64,000 nucleotides of DNA from Actinocatenispora thailandica (GTDB lineage Bacteria; Actinomycetota; Actinomycetes; Mycobacteriales; Micromonosporaceae), in NCBI RefSeq assembly GCF_016865425.1, contig NZ_AP023355.1:6322198-6386197 (forward strand). Direction: 5' to 3'. Below the pieces are notes generated by a model. It searched no databases. It had not been told where the DNA came from and saw only the letters and a list, made by a program, of their open reading frames with translations. Below are positions 1 to 8,776 of this stretch, in pieces (the stretch's first letter is position 1; the number at the start of each line of letters is the position of its first letter). The position numbers and the translations under genes are program-made.

Positions 1-637
1 CCACCGCGGAGCGCAGCTGCGGGGTGTCGTCGGTGGTCAGCGACATGTTGACGACGCCCGCGCCGTGGTCGACCGCGTACCGGATGGCGGCGGCGATGCG
101 CGGCGACCCGTTCTGGAACTTCTCGGTGTCCTCGGCGATCCGGATCGGCAGGATGGTCGCCTGCGGTGCCACCCCGTAGAAGCCGGAGCCGTCGACGCGC
201 TTGGCGGCGATGATGCCGGCCACCATCGAGCCGTGGCCGTTGCAGTCGGTGTCGGCGGTGCCCTTGCCGCGGACCAGATCGGTGCCGGCCTCGACCCGGC
301 CGGCGAGCTGCCGGTGCTGCGCGTTGACGCCGGAGTCGAGCACCGCGACCGTCACGCCGCTGCCCTGGCTGATCGGCCAGACCTGGTCGGCGGCGACCCG
401 CTTGACCGCCCAGGGCCGGTAGTCGAGGGTGTCGCCCTGGCCGTGCGAGCACCGTGGGGCGGCACCGGCGGCGGCCGGCGCGACCAGCGCCGAACCGAGC
501 AGCGCCCCGCAGGTCATGACCACGGCCACGGCGCGCTGCGCCACGGCCACGGCGCGCTGCCACGCGCCCGGCCGAGCGGGCCGGCGGGCCTGCCGGGAAT
601 CCGCTGGCTCCAGAGCTGCGGGTAGCCGTCGAATCAC
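1..637 (-). CDS. mycP: Mycosin-type S8 serine protease, 5' part
   Basis: Subtilisin-like protease of the mycosin (MycP) class, which works with type VII secretion systems at the cell surface. Reading the minus strand from a GTG at 637 gives an arginine-rich N-terminus, a hydrophobic signal segment (about residues 38-62), then a mature start with WAVKRV. The catalytic Asp lies in the motif VAVLDSGV and the His in CNGHGSMVAG; the Ser motif lies beyond the window edge. The 3' end is cut at base 1. No strong ribosome site precedes the GTG, so the start is uncertain. The eccB, eccC, eccD and eccE genes lie about 29 kb away, so this may be the mycosin of that system or of another one. Confidence 0.85.
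   Translation of the reverse strand, partial: MIRRLPAALEPADSRQARRPARPGAWQRAVAVAQRAVAVVMTCGALLGSALVAPAAAGAAPRCSHGQGDTLDYRPWAVKRVAADQVWPISQGSGVTVAVLDSGVNAQHRQLAGRVEAGTDLVRGKGTADTDCNGHGSMVAGIIAAKRVDGSGFYGVAPQATILPIRIAEDTEKFQNGSPRIAAAIRYAVDHGAGVVNMSLTTDDTPQLRSAV
520..561. repeat. 21-bp tandem duplication in the mycosin signal peptide
   Basis: Two adjacent 21-bp units, 520-540 and 541-561, match at 20 of 21 bases. They are in frame and encode a doubled seven-residue block (QRAVAVA then QRAVAVV) at the entrance to the signal-peptide hydrophobic core. Confidence 0.8.
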
Positions 638-740
638 CCGAATGATCTTAGAGGGCCGCCCCAAACGGCGGCGACGCCGGCGGGCCCACCGCAGCCGGTG
701 GGCCCGCCGCGGCGCCACCGCAGATGTCCACTATGGACAG

Positions 741-1316
741 TCAGGACAGGAACGGGACGTAGTCGTCGATCTTGTTCGCGAGGTGCTTCGGCAGGTCGGC
801 GTTGAGCCAGGTGAAGGTGCCGAAGTGGTCGACCACCGCGATGCCGACGGCGGCCAGGCCGATCACGATCGACAGCACGGCCACCAGCCGGCCGCCGACG
901 TGCGCCCGCCGCGCGCTGAACAGGCCGATCACCGACAGCAGGATGCCGAACGCGCCGACGACCGCACCGACTCGCGCCAGCACCTCGGTGACGCCGAGGG
1001 TGGCGCCGGCGACGGTGCAGATCAGGCCGATGGTGATCGGGAAGCTGGTCCGGGCCTTGCGCCGCTCGTCGTCGTTCAGGTCGAGCGCGGACGGGCTGCC
1101 CGCGGCGGGGGTGGCGAACGGGTTGGCCGGGCTGCCGCGGTCCGGCAGCCCGCCGAGCGCGGTACCGGCGAACGGGTTGTCCTCGTCCGCCGCGTCGGCG
1201 CGCCACGGCTCGGCGCCGCCCGGCCGGGGCGCGGTCTGGGTGGTGTTGCGCAATGGCAGGCGATGGGTCACCGGCTCGTCACCGGAGTTGAATCCGCCAC
1301 CGTTCGGATCGGTCAC
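741..1316 (-). CDS. Small membrane protein with disordered N-terminus
   Basis: 191-residue protein of unknown function. The first ~80 residues are polar and rich in Asn, Pro, Gly and Asp (NPFA repeated twice), probably disordered. The rest holds about three hydrophobic helices (segments starting SFPITIGLIC, VGAVVGAFGI and LVAVLSIVIG), followed by a short amphipathic tail ending DDYVPFLS. The layout resembles the many short actinobacterial DUF4190-like proteins, but I do not recognise a named family. The GTG at 1316 is chosen because a strong GAGGAGG ribosome site lies at 1323-1329; an ORF extension to 1442 lacks such a site. It follows the mycosin gene divergently neither in operon nor overlap, so no functional link can be claimed. 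Confidence 0.7.
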   Translation of the reverse strand: MTDPNGGGFNSGDEPVTHRLPLRNTTQTAPRPGGAEPWRADAADEDNPFAGTALGGLPDRGSPANPFATPAAGSPSALDLNDDERRKARTSFPITIGLICTVAGATLGVTEVLARVGAVVGAFGILLSVIGLFSARRAHVGGRLVAVLSIVIGLAAVGIAVVDHFGTFTWLNADLPKHLANKIDDYVPFLS

Positions 1317-1624
1317 AACGCGCCTCCTCGGTGCGTCTTTTCGGGGGGTGTTCCCGGCGAACCAGCCGACGTGCCTGGTGGTTGGTTCGCCGAGATGCCT
1401 GGTTGTGTAACACGGATCGGTACGCTTTGGGCAGACCCGCACGCACCGCCGCCGCCGACTCGCGGTGCGCAGTCGTCACCCGCGTACCGCCATCGGCGAC
1501 TCACCGCACGCAGTGCGCGTCGAACCGGCCCGGTTCGGTGACATGAAAACCGTCACTTTGCATTTGCGTTAATTACTCGTTTTGCCGATGCCACGCAAGG
1601 TGCGGACAGTAATACGGTGGGGGC
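1317..1624. other. 308-bp divergent intergenic region
   Basis: Separates the minus-strand membrane protein from the plus-strand NAD(P)-binding protein. It contains two similar segments around GCCTGGTnGTTGG (near 1375 and 1395) and a short AT-rich island (about 1543-1580), which is unusual for this DNA and probably holds promoters. No coding sequence is supported here. Confidence 0.5.
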
Positions 1625-2320
1625 ATGCGGGTGGTTGTGGCTGGCGGGCACGGGAAGATCGCACTCCGACTGACGCGCCAACTGGTGGCGCGTTCCGACG
1701 CCGTGGTGAGCCTGATCCGGAATCCGGATCAGGCCGACGAGCTTCGCGAGCTGGGCGCCGAGCCGATCGTGGTGGATCTGGAGTCGGCCACGGCCGAGGA
1801 GGTGGCCGAGCAGGTCAAGTACGCCGACGCGGTGGTGTTCGCGGCCGGCGCCGGGCCGGGCAGCGGGATCGAGCGCAAGCGGACGATGGACCGGGACGGC
1901 GCGATCCTGCTGGCCGACGCGGCCCGGCTGGCCGGCGTCCAGCGCTACCTGTTGGTGTCCTCGATGGGTGCCGGCGCACCGGCCCGGCCGGGCACCGACC
2001 CGGTGTTCGCCGCCTACCAGCAGGCCAAGGGCGAGGCGGAGGAGGAGCTGCGGCAGCGGCCCGACCTGGCGCTGACCATCGTGCGGCCGGGCCGGCTCAC
2101 CGACGACCCCGGTACCGGACGGGTGCGGCTGGCGCCCGAGGCCGAGCGCGGTGAGGTGACCCGGGACGACGTGGCCTGGGTGCTGGCCGCCCTGCTGGAC
2201 GAGCCGGACACCGCGGGCCTGACGTTGGAACTGGTCGGCGGGGGCGCCTCGATCGCACAGGCGGTGGCGGCGGTGGCGCGTACCGGGCACGGCGTCCGGC
2301 CGGAGCCCAACGGCCCCTGA
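1625..2320 (+). CDS. NAD(P)-binding atypical SDR family protein
   Basis: 231-residue Rossmann-fold protein of the atypical short-chain dehydrogenase group (NAD(P)H-binding, SDR_a5-like, related to YwnB-type proteins). The nucleotide-binding glycines are at the N-terminus in VVAGGHGKIA. A second conserved segment, VVFAAGAGPGSG, follows beta-4, then YLLVSSMGA and AYQQAKGEAEE, where Tyr and Lys sit in the position of the YxxxK pair. The C-terminal half matches the usual VRPGRLTDD and TRDDVAWVLAALL region. Such proteins often have no proven enzymatic activity and may sense NADPH. It is monocistronic here. The ATG at 1625 follows a GGTGGGGG stretch. Confidence 0.8.
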   Translation: MRVVVAGGHGKIALRLTRQLVARSDAVVSLIRNPDQADELRELGAEPIVVDLESATAEEVAEQVKYADAVVFAAGAGPGSGIERKRTMDRDGAILLADAARLAGVQRYLLVSSMGAGAPARPGTDPVFAAYQQAKGEAEEELRQRPDLALTIVRPGRLTDDPGTGRVRLAPEAERGEVTRDDVAWVLAALLDEPDTAGLTLELVGGGASIAQAVAAVARTGHGVRPEPNGP

Positions 2321-2373
2321 ATCACCGGCCACGTAGCGTCACGACATGCCTCCGGTCGTTACGTTGTGGTTTG

Positions 2374-2402
2374 TTGACCCGGCTCGGCCGGCGCCGTAGT
2401 TT
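2374..2402 (+). promoter_or_regulatory. Candidate promoter of the glc operon
   Basis: TTGACC at 2374-2379 and TAGTTT at 2397-2402 are separated by 17 bp, the standard spacing for a housekeeping sigma factor. They lie 60 bp upstream of glcD. Confidence 0.5.
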
Positions 2403-2420
2403 GGCCGTACCAGGAGCGAC

Positions 2421-2437
2421 CCGCCGGTAACCGGCGG
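2421..2437. promoter_or_regulatory. Inverted repeat in the glcD leader
   Basis: CCGCCGG-TAA-CCGGCGG is a perfect 7-bp-arm palindrome. It lies just downstream of the candidate promoter and 25 bp before glcD. It could be an operator or a leader hairpin; no regulator gene is adjacent. Confidence 0.4.
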
Positions 2438-2461
2438 CGAAGGCGAGCGCTGGAGGCGCGG

Positions 2462-3934
2462 ATGGAAGTGCCGGCCCGGCTGGCGGCAGTGGCCGAACGG
2501 CTCGTCGCTTCGCTCGGCCCGCACTCGGTGCTGACCGACCCCGCCGAACTGCGCACCTACGAGTGCGACGGGCTGGCCCGCTACGCGGTCAGCCCGGGGC
2601 TGGTGGTGCTGCCGGAGACCACCGAGCAGGTCGTCGAGACGGTCCGCGCGTGCCGGGACGCCGACCTGCCGTTCGTGGCGCGTGGCTCCGGTACCGGCCT
2701 GTCCGGCGGGGCGCTGCCCCGCTCCGACGGTGTGCTGATCGTGACCAGCCGGATGCGCCGCATCCTGGAGGTCGATCTGGATGCGGAGTGCGCCATCGTC
2801 GAGCCCGGCGTCATCAACCTCGCGATCAGCCGGGAGGTATCGCCCGCGCACTACCACTACGCACCAGACCCGTCAAGCCAGCAGATCTGCTCCATCGGCG
2901 GTAACGTCGCGGAGAACTCGGGCGGTGCGCACTGTCTGAAATATGGGTTCACCGCGCACCACGTGACCGGCTTGGAGATCGTTACCCCCGATGGTGACGT
3001 CGTGTGGCTCGGTGGCGGGAAATGCCGGCAATCCACCGGTTACGACCTGCTCGGGGTGTTCATCGGGTCCGAGGGCACCCTGGGCATCGCGACGAAGGTG
3101 GTGGTCCGCTTGGTGCAGACCCAGCAGTGCGTCGAAACGGTCCTCGCGGCGTTCGAGGACATGGCGTCGGCCGGCGAGGCGGTCAGCGCGATCATCGCCG
3201 CGGGTATCACCCCGGCCGCGATCGAGATGATGGACGCACTGTCGATCGAGGCCGCCGAGCAGGCCGTCGACTGCCGGTACCCGGACGGCGCCGGCGCGGT
3301 GCTCATCGTCGAACTGGACGGCCCGGCCGACGACGTGGCCGCCGAACTCGCCGCGGTGACCGCGCGGTGCGAGCAGTCCGGCGCGTTCGAGCTGCGCCGC
3401 GCCGCCGACGAGTACGAGCGGGGCGAGATCTGGAAGGGCCGCAAGTCGGCGTTCGCCGCGGTCGGCCGGATCAGCCCGGACTACATCGTGCAGGACGGGG
3501 TGATCCCGCGTACCGCGCTGCCGGAGGTGCTGGCCGACATCGCCGCGCTGTCCGAGCGGACCGGGATCCGGGTGGCCAACGTCTTCCATGCCGGGGACGG
3601 CAACCTGCACCCGCTGGTGCTGTACGACGAGTCGGTGCCGGGGCAGGGCGACGCCGCCGAGGAGGTGTCCGGCGCGATCCTCGACCTGTGCATCGGCCAC
3701 GGCGGCTCGATCACCGGCGAGCACGGGGTCGGCGTGGACAAGGCGAAGCACCTGCCGAAGATGTTCACCGCCGACGATCTGGACACCATGCAGCTGGTGC
3801 GGTGCGCGTTCGACCCGGCGCAGCGCTGCAACCCGGGCAAGGTGTTCCCGACCCCCCGGCTGTGCGGCGAGGTGCCCCGCCGCGGGGCGGCGCCGCATCC
3901 GGCGCAGGCTGCCGGTCTCGCGGAGGCGTTCTGA
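2462..3934 (+). CDS. glcD: Glycolate oxidase FAD-binding subunit GlcD
   Basis: 490-residue flavoprotein of the FAD-linked oxidase family (VAO/PCMH fold), matching GlcD, which oxidises glycolate to glyoxylate and passes electrons on through GlcE and GlcF. The PCMH FAD-binding domain covers about residues 40-220. It includes the pyrophosphate-binding ARGSGTGLSGGALP and the later CSIGGNVAENSGGAHCLKYG and GSEGTLGIATKV segments. The C-terminal FAD-oxidase domain contains NVFHAGDGNLHPL and ITGEHGVGVDKAKHLP, both typical of GlcD/D-lactate dehydrogenases. Its stop codon overlaps the ATG of glcE by one base (TGATG), showing translational coupling. A D-2-hydroxyacid dehydrogenase with a different substrate is the main alternative. 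Confidence 0.92.
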   Translation: MEVPARLAAVAERLVASLGPHSVLTDPAELRTYECDGLARYAVSPGLVVLPETTEQVVETVRACRDADLPFVARGSGTGLSGGALPRSDGVLIVTSRMRRILEVDLDAECAIVEPGVINLAISREVSPAHYHYAPDPSSQQICSIGGNVAENSGGAHCLKYGFTAHHVTGLEIVTPDGDVVWLGGGKCRQSTGYDLLGVFIGSEGTLGIATKVVVRLVQTQQCVETVLAAFEDMASAGEAVSAIIAAGITPAAIEMMDALSIEAAEQAVDCRYPDGAGAVLIVELDGPADDVAAELAAVTARCEQSGAFELRRAADEYERGEIWKGRKSAFAAVGRISPDYIVQDGVIPRTALPEVLADIAALSERTGIRVANVFHAGDGNLHPLVLYDESVPGQGDAAEEVSGAILDLCIGHGGSITGEHGVGVDKAKHLPKMFTADDLDTMQLVRCAFDPAQRCNPGKVFPTPRLCGEVPRRGAAPHPAQAAGLAEAF

Positions 3935-5199
3935 TGACGACGCTGGACGACCTGCGCGCGGCGTGCGAGGCACGGGCGGCGACACCCACCGACCGGGTGG
4001 CGGACGTCGAGCCGCGCTTCGTCGCGTACCCGACGTCGACCGACGAGGTGTCCCGGCTGCTGCGCGCCGCCGCCGCACACCAGCTGCACGTGGTGGTCCG
4101 CGGCGGTGGTACCAAGCTGCACTGGGGCGGGCCGCCGAGCGCGGCGGACCTGATCCTGGACACCGGCAAGCTGACCGGGGTGGTGGAGCATGCGGCCGGC
4201 GACCTGATCGCGGTGATCCGCGCCGGTACCCCGCTCGCCGAGGTGCAGCGGGTGCTGGCCCGGTCCGGGCAGCGGCTGCCGCTGGACGAGATGCTGCCCG
4301 GCGCGACGCTCGGCGGGGTGGTCGCCACCGGCGCGGCCGGACCGCTGCGGCTGCGCCACGGTACCGCCCGCGACCAGGTGATCGGGCTGACCGTGGTGCG
4401 GGCCGACGGGGTCGTCGCGCACTCCGGCGGCAAGGTGGTGAAGAACGTCGCCGGCTACGACCTGGGCCGGCTGCTCGCCGGGTCGTACGGGACGCTCGGT
4501 GTGCTGACCGAGATCGCGGTGAAGCTGACCCCGATCCCGGCGGCGCGGGCGTTCGTGCGCCGGCCGGTGCGTACCCCGGCCGAGGTTCGCGACCTGTCGG
4601 TGCGGCTCAAGCAGGAGCGGTTGGCGCCGGTCGCGCTGGAGGTCGAGTGCCCGGCGCCGGACGGCGCGCGGCGCACCGCGACCCGGGTGCCGGGCCATCC
4701 CGATCTGATGGTCCTGCTGCTGGAGGGCCCCGCCGACGGCGTCGCGGCCCGCGCGGCGAAGGCGGTCGAGGTGCTCGGCGGCGACGCCCGCGCCGACGCC
4801 GAGCCGCCGGACTGGTGGGGCAGCTACCCGTTCGGCCCGGACGACCTCGCGCTGCAGGTGGTCACCCCGGTCGGGCAGCTGTTCGGCCCGGTGTACTCGA
4901 TGCGCGACGCGGCCCGCGGTACCGGCATCCGGATCTTCTGCTCGCCGGCCGCCGGTGTGCTGCACGCGGCGGTCCCCGGCGACGTCGATCCGGACCGGGC
5001 GGTCGAGATCGTCAACGCCGCCCGTACCGTCGCGATGAGCCACGGCGGCCACTGCACGGTGCTGGCCGCGCCGCCGAAGGTCCGGCCCGAGATCGATCTG
5101 TGGGGCCCGGTCGAGGGCATCGGGCTGATGCGGGCGGTCAAGCACGAGTTCGACCCGGCCGGCCGGCTCGCGCCGGGCCGTTTCGTCGGAGGGATCTGA
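3934..5199 (+). CDS. glcE: Glycolate oxidase FAD-binding subunit GlcE
   Basis: 421-residue second FAD-binding subunit. The PCMH domain (about residues 25-190) has VVRGGGTKLHWGG as the FAD pyrophosphate loop, then LPGATLGGVVATGAAGPLRLRH and GGKVVKNVAGYDLGRLLAGS, a signature seen in GlcE and its relatives. The C-terminal part ends with EFDPAGRLAPGRFVGGI, the usual GlcE/GlcD-type tail with the Asn-Pro-Gly motif relaxed. The ATG at 3934 overlaps the glcD stop. glcF follows after 4 bases, so the three subunits form one operon and probably one complex. Confidence 0.9.
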   Translation: MTTLDDLRAACEARAATPTDRVADVEPRFVAYPTSTDEVSRLLRAAAAHQLHVVVRGGGTKLHWGGPPSAADLILDTGKLTGVVEHAAGDLIAVIRAGTPLAEVQRVLARSGQRLPLDEMLPGATLGGVVATGAAGPLRLRHGTARDQVIGLTVVRADGVVAHSGGKVVKNVAGYDLGRLLAGSYGTLGVLTEIAVKLTPIPAARAFVRRPVRTPAEVRDLSVRLKQERLAPVALEVECPAPDGARRTATRVPGHPDLMVLLLEGPADGVAARAAKAVEVLGGDARADAEPPDWWGSYPFGPDDLALQVVTPVGQLFGPVYSMRDAARGTGIRIFCSPAAGVLHAAVPGDVDPDRAVEIVNAARTVAMSHGGHCTVLAAPPKVRPEIDLWGPVEGIGLMRAVKHEFDPAGRLAPGRFVGGI

Positions 5200-5203
5200 G
5201 ATC

Positions 5204-6511
5204 GTGGCCGGCGAACCGGACGTGCTGGGCGCCTTCGACGAGGACCACCCGCCGTCGCGGTCGCTCGCCGACGACTGCGTGCACTGCGGGTTCTGCCTGC
5301 CGAGCTGCCCGACCTACGTGCTGTGGGGCGAGGAGATGGACTCGCCGCGCGGCCGGATCCACCTGATCCAGCAGGGGCTGGACGGGGAACCGCTGACCGA
5401 CGCGATGGCCGGCCACATCGACGCCTGCCTCGGCTGCCTGGCGTGCGTGACCGCCTGCCCGTCCGGCGTCCGGTACGACGAGCTGCTCAACGCGACGCGC
5501 GCCCAGGTGGAGCGGCGGCACCCGCGCAGCCGCGGCGAGCGGCTGCTGCGCGCTCTCGTCTTCGGCCTCTTCCCGTACCCGCGGCGGCTGCGGTTGCTGC
5601 GCGCCCCGCTCGCCGCGTACCGGGCCACCGGGGCCGACCGGCTCGGTCACCGGCTGGCGCGGCACCTGCCGCCGGCGCTGGCCACGATGGAGGAGCTGGC
5701 TCCGCCGGCCCGGCGGGCGCCGCGGCTGCCGCCCCGGGTACGCGCCCGGGGCCGGCGCCGGGCCACCGTCGGGCTGCTGACCGGCTGCGTGCAGTCCGCG
5801 TTCTTCGGTTCGGTGTCGGCGGCGACCGCCCGGGTGCTCGCGCTGGAGGGCTGCGAGGTGCTGGTCCCGCGCCGGCAGGGCTGCTGCGGCGCGCTGTCGG
5901 CGCACACCGGCCGGCGGGCCGAGGCGGCCCGGTTCGCCCGCGCCACCATCGACGCGTTCGACGCGGCCGGGGTGGACTACGTGGTGACCGACTCGGCCGG
6001 CTGCGGCTCGGCGATGAAGGAGTACGCCGAGCTGCTCGCCGACGACCCGCGGTACGCCGGGCGGGCCGAGCGGCTGTCCGCCCGTACCCGGGACGTCACC
6101 GAGCTGCTGGTGGAGCTGGGGCCGGTGGCGCAACGGCACCCGGTGCGCCGCACCGTCGCGTACCACGACGCGTGCCACCTGGCGCATGCGCAGAAGATCA
6201 GGTCGGCGCCGCGGCAGCTGCTGCGCGGTATCCCGGAGCTGACCCTGGTGGAGCCGGCCGAGGCGGAGCTGTGCTGCGGCTCCGCCGGGGTCTACAACCT
6301 GCTCGAACCGGAGCCGGCCCGGGAACTCGGCGACCGGAAGGCGGCACGGATCCGGGCCACCGGCGCCGATCTGCTGGTCGCCGGCAACCCGGGCTGCCTG
6401 CTCCAGATCACCGCCGCCCTGCGCCGCGCCGGTACCCCGCTCCCCACCGCGCACACCGTCGAGCTGCTGGACGCCTCGCTCCGCGGCCCTGTCGATCATG
6501 GTGTCATCTAG
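5204..6511 (+). CDS. glcF: Glycolate oxidase iron-sulfur subunit GlcF
   Basis: 435-residue electron-transfer subunit. Two ferredoxin-type 4Fe-4S motifs sit near the N-terminus, CVHCGFCLPSCPTY and CLGCLACVTACPSG. Two CCG domains follow, seen as GCCGALSAHTGR and CCGSAGVYNLLEP, with further conserved AYHDACHLAHAQKI and GNPGCLLQI. This is the standard GlcF layout. Electrons would pass from GlcD/GlcE to the quinone pool. The GTG start at 5204 follows the glcE stop by 4 bases. The last eight codons (GPVDHGVI) and the stop codon lie within a dispersed palindromic repeat (6491-6551), so the C-terminus has probably been altered by that element. Confidence 0.9.
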   Translation: MAGEPDVLGAFDEDHPPSRSLADDCVHCGFCLPSCPTYVLWGEEMDSPRGRIHLIQQGLDGEPLTDAMAGHIDACLGCLACVTACPSGVRYDELLNATRAQVERRHPRSRGERLLRALVFGLFPYPRRLRLLRAPLAAYRATGADRLGHRLARHLPPALATMEELAPPARRAPRLPPRVRARGRRRATVGLLTGCVQSAFFGSVSAATARVLALEGCEVLVPRRQGCCGALSAHTGRRAEAARFARATIDAFDAAGVDYVVTDSAGCGSAMKEYAELLADDPRYAGRAERLSARTRDVTELLVELGPVAQRHPVRRTVAYHDACHLAHAQKIRSAPRQLLRGIPELTLVEPAEAELCCGSAGVYNLLEPEPARELGDRKAARIRATGADLLVAGNPGCLLQITAALRRAGTPLPTAHTVELLDASLRGPVDHGVI

Positions 6512-6551
6512 AGCAGAAAGCGCTTGCCGACCGGACAACGCCATGATCAAC
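6491..6551. repeat. 61-bp palindromic element, copy 1
   Basis: Starts GTCGATCATGG and ends CCATGATCAAC. The termini form an imperfect inverted repeat of about 18 bp around a centre containing AAGCGCTTGCC. A second 61-bp copy, same ends and same centre, lies at 34645-34705. This copy overlaps the 3' end of glcF and supplies its stop codon. Confidence 0.75.
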
Positions 6552-6659
6552 AGGGGCGGGGCGTCGTGGTTGTGACGGCGGTCGCTCTCGTTGGCCCCCG
6601 GGTCACCGTCGAAACCGGTGGCCGGGCAGGTCGCCAGGTAGCGGAATATGATCCGGCTC

Positions 6660-8060
6660 GTGAGTACACACTTTGATGTCGTGGTCCTCGGCGCCGGCCC
6701 GGGCGGGTACACCGCGGCCGTGCGCAGCGCCCAGCTCGGCCTGCGTACCGCCGTCGTTGAGGCGAAGTATTGGGGCGGTGTCTGCCTGAACGTCGGCTGC
6801 ATCCCGTCGAAGGCGCTGCTGCGCAACGCGGAGCTGGCGCACATCTTCAACGCCGAGCAGAAGACGTTCGGGATCCAGGTGGACGGCCAGGTGACGTTCG
6901 ACTACGGCGCCGCGTTCCAGCGCAGCCGCAAGGTCGCGGACGGCCGGGTCAAGGGCGTCCACTTCCTGATGAAGAAGAACTCGATCACCGAGTTCCAGGG
7001 CAAGGGGACCTTCGTCGACGCGCACACCATGACGGTGGCGCTCAACGACGGCGGCTCGGAGACGCTGACGTTCGACAACTGCATCATCGCCGCCGGCACG
7101 AACACCAAGCTGCTGCCCGGCACCGAGCTGTCCGAGCGGGTGGTGACCTACGAGGAGCAGATCCTCTCGGACGCGCTGCCGTCGAGCATCGTGATCGCCG
7201 GCGCCGGCGCGATCGGCGTCGAGTTCGCGTACGTGCTGAGCAACTACGGCGTCAAGGTCACCATCGTCGAGTTCCTGGACCGGCTGGTACCGCTGGAGGA
7301 CGCCGAGGTGTCCGCCGAGCTGGCGAAGCGGTACAAGCGGCTCGGCATCGACGTGCTCACCTCGACCCGGGTGGACGGCATCGAGGACACCGGGTCCGGG
7401 GTGCAGGTGACGGTGACCCGGGACGGCCAGCAGCAGGTGCTTTCGGCAGACAAGGTGCTGCAGGCGATCGGCTTCGCGCCGCGCGTCGAGGGGTACGGGC
7501 TGGAGAACACCGGCGTCAAGCTCACCGACCGGGGCGCGATCGACGTCGACGGCCGCTGCCGGACCTCGACCCCCGGGATCTACGCGATCGGTGACGTGAC
7601 CGCGAAGCTGATGCTGGCGCACGCCGCCGAGGCGATGGGCATCATCGCGGCCGAGACGATCGGCGACGCGGAGACGATGGAAGTCGACTTCCGGATGATC
7701 CCGCGCGCCACCTACTGCCAGCCGCAGATCGCGAGCTTCGGTTACACCGAGGAGCAGGCGCGGGACGCCGGCTACGACGTGAAGGTGGCGAAGTTCCCGT
7801 TCACCGCGAACGGCAAGGCGCACGGTCTCGCCGACCCGAACGGGTTCGTCAAGATCCTCTCCGATGCGAAGTACGGCGAGATCCTCGGCGCGCACCTGAT
7901 CGGCCCGGACGTCACCGAGTTGCTGCCGGAGCTGACCCTGGCGCAGCAGTGGGACCTGACCGTGCACGAGGTGGCCCGCAACGTGCACGCCCACCCGACC
8001 CTCGGCGAAGCGGTCAAGGAAGCCGTCCACGGCCTCGCCGGCCACATGATCAACATGTAG
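6660..8060 (+). CDS. lpdA: Dihydrolipoyl dehydrogenase (LpdC type)
   Basis: 467-residue FAD disulfide reductase (E3) that reoxidises dihydrolipoamide in pyruvate and 2-oxoglutarate dehydrogenase complexes. The N-terminal FAD motif is [13 protein letters not shown]. The redox-active disulfide is in [14 protein letters not shown]. The NAD-binding motif is [11 protein letters not shown]. The second FAD contact is [16 protein letters not shown]. The C-terminal His-Glu pair is in [13 protein letters not shown], in the dimer interface. From memory it closely resembles the mycobacterial LpdC (Rv0462) type along its length. That type starts just before FDVVVLGAG, so the GTG at 6660 is preferred over an ATG at 6648. 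No E1 or E2 genes are nearby. A perfect hairpin terminator follows at 8076. Confidence 0.93.
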   Translation: MSTHFDVVVLGAGPGGYTAAVRSAQLGLRTAVVEAKYWGGVCLNVGCIPSKALLRNAELAHIFNAEQKTFGIQVDGQVTFDYGAAFQRSRKVADGRVKGVHFLMKKNSITEFQGKGTFVDAHTMTVALNDGGSETLTFDNCIIAAGTNTKLLPGTELSERVVTYEEQILSDALPSSIVIAGAGAIGVEFAYVLSNYGVKVTIVEFLDRLVPLEDAEVSAELAKRYKRLGIDVLTSTRVDGIEDTGSGVQVTVTRDGQQQVLSADKVLQAIGFAPRVEGYGLENTGVKLTDRGAIDVDGRCRTSTPGIYAIGDVTAKLMLAHAAEAMGIIAAETIGDAETMEVDFRMIPRATYCQPQIASFGYTEEQARDAGYDVKVAKFPFTANGKAHGLADPNGFVKILSDAKYGEILGAHLIGPDVTELLPELTLAQQWDLTVHEVARNVHAHPTLGEAVKEAVHGLAGHMINM

Positions 8061-8075
8061 CACCCGCTCGTCCCG

Positions 8076-8113
8076 GACGCGGCGCCGACCCGATCCCGGG
8101 CCGGCGCCGCGTC
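8076..8113 (+). terminator. Terminator hairpin after lpdA
   Basis: A 12-bp perfect stem (8076-8087 with 8102-8113, GACGCGGCGCCG and its complement) with a 14-nt loop starts 16 bp after the lpdA stop. No clear T-run follows, as is common in actinomycetes. Confidence 0.7.
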
Positions 8114-8119
8114 TGTTCA

Positions 8120-8372
8120 CGAGACCCATCGCTCGCCGCCACGCTGCTTGGCGAGGTGCTCCACATCAAGCTGCCCGACTGGCGCCAGGCCCGGCTCGAT
8201 GCCGCCGAGGCCAACCACCTGCCGCGCTCGACACGATCGATCGCGACCTTGCCATCCGTACAGTGAAATCATGCTCGCGGCGCTGCCCGATGCGGCACGC
8301 CGCTACCTCGAGGCGCAGATGTCCACCCACACCTTCGAGTTCCAGAGCGACTACGCCCGCCGGCTAGACGAC
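8120..8372 (+). pseudogene. Remnant of an Rpn-family nuclease/transposase-like gene
   Basis: Two fragments in different frames resemble the ends of a well-known actinobacterial family (Rpn-type PD-(D/E)XK proteins, often annotated as transposase-like). The N-terminal part reads DPSLAATLLGEVLHIKLPDWRQ then ARLDAAEANHL in the frame starting near 8120. The C-terminal part reads LAALPDAARRYLEAQM and then HTFEFQSDYARRL in the frame starting at 8271. The catalytic middle of the family (roughly 130 residues or more) is missing, and there is a frame change between the pieces. It is an internally deleted, non-functional relic. The family assignment rests on my recall of the consensus, not on a search. 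Confidence 0.55.
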
Positions 8373-8389
8373 GGGTACCGATCGTTTGA

Positions 8390-8776
8390 TCAACTCGGCG
8401 GGTCCTCGGGGGATTCGGCGAGGTCGCGCAGGGCGCTGAGGGCGGTGGACCAGTAGGCCTGGTAACGGGCCACCCAGGGGCCGAGGGCGGCGGTGAAGCC
8501 CGACTCGTCGATCCGGTACAGCTGCTTGCGGCCCTGCTTGGTCGCGGTGACCAGGCCGGCCGCCCGCAGCGCCATCAGGTGTTTCGAGATGCCCGAGAAC
8601 ACCAGGTCGGGGAACTCGGCGGCGAGCTCACCGACGGACAGCGTGCCGCGCTCGGCGAGCAGGTCGAGCATCCGCCGCCGGGTCGGATCGGCGAGCGCCC
8701 GGAACGCCTCGTCGCCACCGTCGCCCGCCGGCCGACCGGCCGGCGCGTGGGCGGTGGGATCACCGCGGTCAGGCAT
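8390..8776 (-). CDS. ArsR-family transcriptional regulator
   Basis: 128-residue winged-helix repressor. After a 20-residue polar head, the helix-turn-helix reads FRALADPTRRRMLDLLAERG, then VGELAAEFPDL, SGISKHLMALRAAGLV and the wing KQGRKQLYRI. No metal-binding cysteines are seen, which fits the subgroup of ArsR proteins paired with AHSA1/SRPBCC genes rather than metal sensors. The ATG at 8776 overlaps the last 8 bases of the upstream AHSA1 gene, so the two are translationally coupled in one operon. It probably autoregulates through the palindrome at 9249-9263. Confidence 0.88.
   Translation of the reverse strand: MPDRGDPTAHAPAGRPAGDGGDEAFRALADPTRRRMLDLLAERGTLSVGELAAEFPDLVFSGISKHLMALRAAGLVTATKQGRKQLYRIDESGFTAALGPWVARYQAYWSTALSALRDLAESPEDPPS

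Noticed and set aside
2873-4078. Long open frames antisense to the glc, EccC and DinG genes
   Set aside because: High GC gives long antisense frames. Translations are Arg/Ala/Pro/His-rich without domains, so they are shadows.
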